NCBI GenBank assembly: GCA_025175895.1
Contig: CM045989.1
Span: 20,639,928 to 20,703,927, forward strand
DNA from: Wurfbainia villosa
Lineage: Eukaryota; Streptophyta; Magnoliopsida; Zingiberales; Zingiberaceae
DNA: 64,000 nucleotides
Direction of reading: 5' to 3'
Shown: positions 58,770 through 64,000 of the stretch, piece by piece
Numbering within the stretch: position 1 is the first letter of the stretch
Layout of the letters: the number at the start of each line of letters is the position of its first letter
Translations under genes and position numbers: made by a program
Notes under the pieces: model-generated
The model's database searches: none
What the model saw: the letters and a program-made list of their open reading frames with translations, nothing else
What the model was told of the DNA's origin: nothing

Positions 58770-60113
58770 GAGTTGTGTTTGACATAATCGTAAAATGGTT
58801 TTTCGATAGTCATAATGTATTTCTGAAATTTTCTAATTTTGGAAATTTAGAAGTATTGTAAAATTTTTCAATTTTGGAAAGTCTAGAAGTATTTATGGAA
58901 ATCTTCCACTTTTGGAAAGTTGGAAGTATTTATGGAAATTGATATTTTCCATAAATAAAATATTTGATTAGATTCTGGAAATGTGTTTCCTAATTTAATC
59001 ATGATTTGATTTGGGAAATCAAATCTTAAAATATTTTATTTCCATAAGTAGTTTTAATGATTTAGGAAATTGGTTTCCTAAATAGATTTTCCTTAATCAA
59101 ATAATTCCAGGAATAAAATCTGTGATTAGATTTGGAAATTTGTTTCCTAATTTAATTATGATTTGATTTGGAGAATCAAATCTTAAACATATTTTATTTC
59201 CATAAATAGTTATGACATATAAGGAAAGTATATACATGACATAATTGTATGCCATGTAATTGCATTAGATGCATAACATTATGCCATGCGTGTCGTGACA
59301 TGTAGATGTATGCCATGTATGCCATGCCATGTAGATAATAGTTATTTGCATGCAAAGAGGATGAGACATAAAAACCCTAACTCAATATTAAAGCCTACAC
59401 CTTCCATTAATATGGTTAGAACCAGAGTTCTGTTTCTTGTTTGGGTTGTTGGACTCACTCCAAGCCCGCTCAACGAACATGTTCAAACCATGGAATAGTT
59501 TAATACTAATATGGTAAGAGTCAGAGGTCAATCGTTAGCTTTGGTTGTTGGACTCTCTCCAAGCTGGGCTAATTGGTTGAATGCGCTCTAACCATATTAA
59601 AACTATGTCCCGATTAATGGGTTGGCTTTAACTTGGAGCATCGATTTGTTGGACTCACTCCAAGGTCGATGTGAAGAGAGGTGAAGTTGGGTGCTATGCA
59701 TATGATGCATACTTGTTAATGTGTTAACAACCCAATGTATGTGTAAACATTCAATTAGTTGATAGCAAATTGTGATAGTTACATATACATGATATGTAAT
59801 CGGTATACTTGATACCCACCATCATAGCTAAGAATGGCTTGTTGGACTCACTCCAAGGTTGTTCTTATCTATGATGGATATCAGCCCATTCGGAGATGGA
59901 CCTACGATCTCCCGAAGTGATTTTGGGGTTTTTGAATTCGAAAAATGAATGGGATTTATAAATGTATATTGATGCATTTTAAAATCATCTTTCTCATATA
60001 TGCTCGTTTTGTATTTCTAAGTTAATATATTGATCATGATGTGTTTGAATTCGCGTTCCATTTTGGATTCAAATAAATTGACTGGGCCGAGCTTCATGGA
60101 CTAGCTTAGAAGC
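58770..60113 (+). other. Copia element G leader with repeated motifs
   Basis: Same organisation as the leader of E: AGAAGTATTTATGGAAAT repeats near 58880-58940, GGAAATTTGTTTCC blocks, and four TTGTTGGACTC(A/T)CTCCAAG copies near 59447, 59545, 59647 and 59840. No gene. Confidence 0.7.
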
Positions 60114-60488
60114 TTGAGAATTGTTCTCAAGGTTGAAAAGCTTGCAAATGTCCTTGAAGCGCCTCTTCCCGCCCGTCCTAGTGACGATGCAACTCTAGAC
60201 CAATTGTTGGCCTATCAGAAACATGTGAGTGATTCTGAACAAATGAGTTGCATCATGCTAGCCATGATGGAACCCAAGCTACGAAAGCAGCATGAGCATT
60301 TGGATGCTCATATCGTAGTCCTTCATCTTTGTGAGTTGGTTGATGAGCAAGTGAGATTCGAAAGGTTCGAAGTCTCTAAGCTCCTCTTCACCTCTCGAGA
60401 TGCTAGGAGGTTCATCCGCGTGGTATCGCCAATATCTTTGAAGACTGTGGAGTCTTCGAGAAGCATGAGCAGGGGCGGTCTTTGTTAG
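60114..60488 (+). pseudogene. Copia element G gag
   Basis: MRIVLKVEKLANVLEAPLPARPSDDATLDQ and EQMSCIMLAMMEPKLRKQ match the gag of E. This copy keeps PPSDDATL-like residues that E lost to a deletion. The frame ends at 60488. The zinc knuckle region after it (about 60575-60640) is broken by frame changes and a TGA. Confidence 0.82.
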
Positions 60489-60644
60489 TTGATTCCTCAA
60501 GAAAGGTTCTAAGAGGAAGTCAAAGGAACAATGTAAGGGAAAGAAGAGAAAGGCTAAGAAGGTAGAACTAGCAAAAGGAAACTTGCCATCATTATGGCAA
60601 GGAGAGCCATTTGTGAAGAAGATGTGCAAGATTTATCTTGAGTC

Positions 60645-61730
60645 GTGAAGAAGGATAAGGCATCGGATGCCCCATCTTCTTCAGAAATCTTCTTTATTGA
60701 TTGTCATTCTATTTCCTTAGACACTTGGGTATTGGATACTGGGTGTGGCTCACATATATGTAATGACATACATGGGCTAAGGAATAGAAGAAGACTCGTC
60801 AAGGGAGAGTCAAATTTACGTGTTGTGAATGGAGCAAAGGTTGCTGCACTCGCCATCGGAACGTATTTGTTGAAACTCCCTGCAGGACTTGTCTTAGAAC
60901 TGGACAATTGCTTTTATATTCCTTTGTTGATAAAGAACATCATTTCTATTTCTTGTTTAAATAGAAATGGTTTCCATTTGACGTTTAGTAACAATTGTTG
61001 TTACATAACTTTGAATGGGGTTCTTTATGGGACTGGAACTTTAAGCAATGGTGTTTATACGTTGGACGTATCCAGTGACATTTGCAATATCGAAGCGAGC
61101 AACAAGCGTGCTCAAAAGGATAATCAAATAGACCCCTATATGTGGCATTGTCGTCTTGGCCATATAAGCAAGAAACGCATGTCCGAATTACACCGATGTG
61201 GAATTCTGGAATCGTTTGAATTGGATTCATACGATACATGCGAATCATGCTTAAAAGGCAAGATGACCAAGTTACCTTTTACTGGAAAAGGTGAACGAGT
61301 GGGAGAGTTACTAGGTCTAATACATACTGATGTATGTGGACCTATGTCAACTCAAGCATTAGGAGGCTATAGCTACTTCATTACCTTCACCGATGATCAC
61401 TCAAGGTTTGGGTATGTGTTCTTGATGAAACACAAGTCTGAAGCCTTTGAAAGGTTCAAAGAATTCAGAAATGAAGTAGAGAAACAACATGACAAGAGTA
61501 TTAAAATACTTAGATCGGATCGAGGTGGTGAATACTTAAGTCAAGAGTTTCTTGATTATCTAAGAGACAATGGCATATTGTTTCAATGGACTCCGCCCTA
61601 TACACCACAGCATAATGGTGTATCTGAGAGGCGTAACCGGACCTTGTTGGACATGGTCAGGTCAATGATGAATCATGCAACTCTTCCCAAGTCCTTTTGG
61701 GGCTATGCACTTGCATTGCTTACTTGTTAA
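60645..61730 (+). pseudogene. Copia element G protease and integrase
   Basis: One open frame of 361 codons carries WVLDTGCGSHICN (protease active site intact), MWHCRLGHISKK...CESCLKGKM, and the DDE core (HTDVCGP, RSDRGGEY, NGVSERRN). It is the best preserved copia segment in the window. It ends after FWGYALAL where small deletions shift the frame; a linker from 61740 to 61930 has further stops, including TAA near 61902. Confidence 0.92.
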
Positions 61731-61931
61731 AATGTAATGCCTACTAAGGTAGTCTCTACTACTCCATATGAGATATGGGCTAGTAAGAAACCTCATGTAT
61801 CTTACTTGAAGATATGGGGTTGTCCTGCTTATGTGAAGCGGACAGTATCAGACAAATTGGATGCTAAGTCTGATAAATGTCTATTTATTAGATACCCTAA
61901 GTAAACTTGGGGTTACATTTTCTATCATACT

Positions 61932-62708
61932 GTGGAACAAAAGGTGTTTGTTTCTAGGAATGCTGTGTTTCTAGAGAAAGAGTTTCTCTTGCAAGAAAAC
62001 AGTGGGAGTGTCGTCGAGCTTGAGGAGGCTCGAGAGACTCAAATAGACATTGATGAGATACCTGGTGAAGCACAACATACAACTCATAGTGATGAGCAAT
62101 CAGCTGGACCTAATGTAACACCACATCTTCGTAGATCTGGTAGAACACGCAATATTCCTGAGAGATATGGATTTCTCGTAAGTGAATCGAACGACGTGTT
62201 ACTCATTGATGATGAGGAGCCTACCAGTTATGAAGAAGTGCTGACAAGTTCAGAAAGGGATAAGTGGCTTGGTGCCATGAAGTCGGAAATGGATTCCATG
62301 TACGAAAACCAAGTTTGGAACTTGGTTGACCCACCTGAAGGCATAAAGCCTATAGGGTGCAAATGGGTTTTCAAGAAGAAAACCGACATGGATGGTAATG
62401 TGATTACCTATAAGGCTAGATTGGTGGCGAAAGGATATCGTCAAAAACAAGGTGTTGATTATGACGAAACCTATTCGCCTGTAGCTATGCTTAAATCCAT
62501 TCGGATGCTCCTGGCCATAGCAGCTCATTATGATTATGAGATATGGCAGATGGATGTGAAAACAGCTTTCCTTAATGGAAACTTGCTCGAGGACGTGTAT
62601 ATGATACAGCCTGAGGGTTTCACATCGGTTGATAAAACCAAGGTATGCAAGTTGCGACGATCCATTTATGGATCAAGCAAGCATCCAGAGTCGGAATATC
62701 CGTTTTGA
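61932..62708 (+). pseudogene. Copia element G linker and first half of RT
   Basis: Starts in the integrase tail (VSRNAVFLEKEFLL), includes GRTRNIPERYGFL, then RT motifs GCKWVFKKKTDMDG, DYDETYSPVA and TAFLNGNLLEDVY. At SIYG the frame breaks (62675): two or more bases are missing relative to element E. Confidence 0.9.
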
Positions 62709-63325
62709 TGAGACGATCAAAAAGTTTGATTTCTCACAAAATCCAGACGAACCTTGTGTGTACAAGAAGGTTAGTGGGAGTGCAGTCGTGTTCCTAGTAT
62801 TGTATGTCGATGACATATTACTTATAGGAAACGATGTGTCAATCTTACAGTCAGTTAAGGTTTTGTTATCCAAGACATTCTCCATGAAAGACCTGGGAGA
62901 AGCAACCTACATCCTTGGGATTAAGATCTATAGAGATAGATCGAAACGGTTGCTTGGTCTTTCGCAGTCTACATATATAGACCGAAAAGCAAAGAGGTTT
63001 AGCATGTAATCCAAGAAAGGTTATCGCCCATCGCATGGGGTACACCTTTCAAGTCTATGTGTCCGCACGTTTAAGACGAGAGGATTTGCATGAGTAAGAT
63101 TCCTATGCATCCGCAATAGGATCTATCATGTATGCTATGTTATGTACGAGGCCCGATGTATCGTATGCTCTGAGTGTCACGAGCAGATACCAGTCTGATC
63201 CAGGAATGGATCATTGGGCGGCTGTTAAGACGATCCTTAAGTACTTGAGAAGAACTAAGGATGTGTTCCTAATATATGGAGAAGGGTACATGGTGATACG
63301 TGGGTATACGGATGCCCCGACATGA
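62690..63325 (+). pseudogene. Copia element G second half of RT
   Basis: After the shift, NIRFDETIKKFDFSQNPDEPCVYKK and the catalytic box YVDDILLIG are in a second frame up to 63009, where a TAA-type end follows FSM. Small deletions near 63020-63100 move the rest (CTRPDVSYALSVTSRYQ) to a third frame, 63128-63325. Confidence 0.88.
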
Positions 63326-63703
63326 CAAGGATGATTCCATGTCTCGTCGAGTATGTATTCACCTAGAATGGAGGCGCAATAAGTTGGAAAGGTTCCAAGC
63401 TTGACACTATAGCGGATTCTACCACTAAGGCAGAATACATTGCAGCTTTGGAAGCAGCAAAGGAAGCGGTTTGGATCAAGAAGTTCATCTTTGAACTTGA
63501 TGTAGTCTCATCAATGATCCAAACATGTGCTTCGCCGCTATCATCTTATCAGAGAGATCATAAGTAGGAATGAAATACAAATCGAGAAAATTCCCACTGA
63601 AAGGAACTTAGCGGATCCTTTGACTAAAGCATTACCTCAAAGTAAGTTTGAGGGTCATGTTGGTGCTTATGGTATTGGATACCGTAGCGATTGGCATTAG
63701 GCC
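63326..63703 (+). pseudogene. Copia element G RNase H
   Basis: After frame changes near 63320-63360, NGGAISWKGSKLDTIADS and the RNase H signature (TTKAEYIAALEAAKEA around 63418-63475) are present, then the polyprotein end before the PPT. TAG at 63364-63366 matches the TAG of element E. Confidence 0.8.
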
Positions 63704-63714
63704 AAGTGGGAGTC
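63704..63714 (+). promoter_or_regulatory. Polypurine tract of element G
   Basis: AAGTGGGAGTC directly before the 3' LTR. Confidence 0.85.
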
Positions 63715-64000
63715 TGTTAGTAATATATGAGAGATGTCCTAAGGCACTCGCCTTATGTATGAACCATTTATATGATAAATGAAGATTCACTATTTGAGTA
63801 TACATGTTTTATGTATTTGATTGGATCTTAAACTCATTTACTGAATGTCCACGATACGATTCACAGCATGAGAGAATTTGTGATTGGATCACAACTAGTG
63901 AGTATCTCTACATGTGTAATTGTGATGTATCGGAATTATCCCTAGTCGATGAATTGATGGATTTGGACACCATCAATTCTGTCGAGACTAGCACGAGGTA
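63715..64000 (+). mobile_element. Copia element G, 3' LTR (partial, cut by window edge)
   Basis: First 286 bases of the LTR, nearly identical to the 5' LTR start at 56600. The right end and the second copy of the target duplication lie outside the window. Confidence 0.9.

Overview
The window is eukaryotic, almost certainly a flowering plant with a large repeat-rich genome. It holds five kinds of transposon (Ty1-copia, Ty3-gypsy, a Sirevirus-like copia remnant, a CACTA/En-Spm element and an unclassified transposon ORF) stacked inside one another. Primer-binding sites match plant initiator tRNA-Met, genes have introns, and arrays lie inside long LTRs. I found no host gene that is clearly functional, and no tRNA, rRNA, CRISPR or operon. 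A monocot is plausible, but the sequence alone does not prove it.

Layout, left to right. (1) 1-7804: Ty1-copia element A, minus strand, with its 3' LTR cut by the left window edge. (2) 7805-8506: a decayed transposon ORF interrupted by A. (3) 8507-23850: Ty3-gypsy element C, minus strand. Only its 3' LTR (about 3.65 kb, carrying three tandem arrays) and the integrase part of its polyprotein are present. A complete Ty3-gypsy element B (11845-22178, plus strand, 5-bp duplication AGAAG) sits inside this LTR. (4) 23851-34131: CACTA element H, inserted into the integrase of C. It has a left terminus, subterminal repeats, a TNP2-type transposase gene (3 exons), an internal repeat array, a second gene of the Ptta/En-Spm type (8 coding exons) and exon-like fragments of apparent host origin. 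(5) 34132 to the right edge: decayed Ty3-gypsy element D. Its 3' LTR has been hit three times, by copia E (41725-51035), Sirevirus-like remnant F (53501-56523) and copia G (56600 to beyond the window). E and G belong to one family.

Relative ages follow from the nesting: C is older than B and H; D is younger than H if H continues beyond D; E, F and G are younger than D. Each autonomous element once encoded its own mobilisation machinery: gag, protease, integrase and RT/RNase H for the LTR elements, and two transposition proteins for CACTA. All polyproteins seen here are now broken. A large share of the in-frame stops can be explained by C-to-T change at CAG, CAA or CGA codons, as expected of long-methylated transposon DNA. 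The second CACTA gene is the best preserved coding unit, with all eight exons joining in phase and only one splice donor looking damaged.
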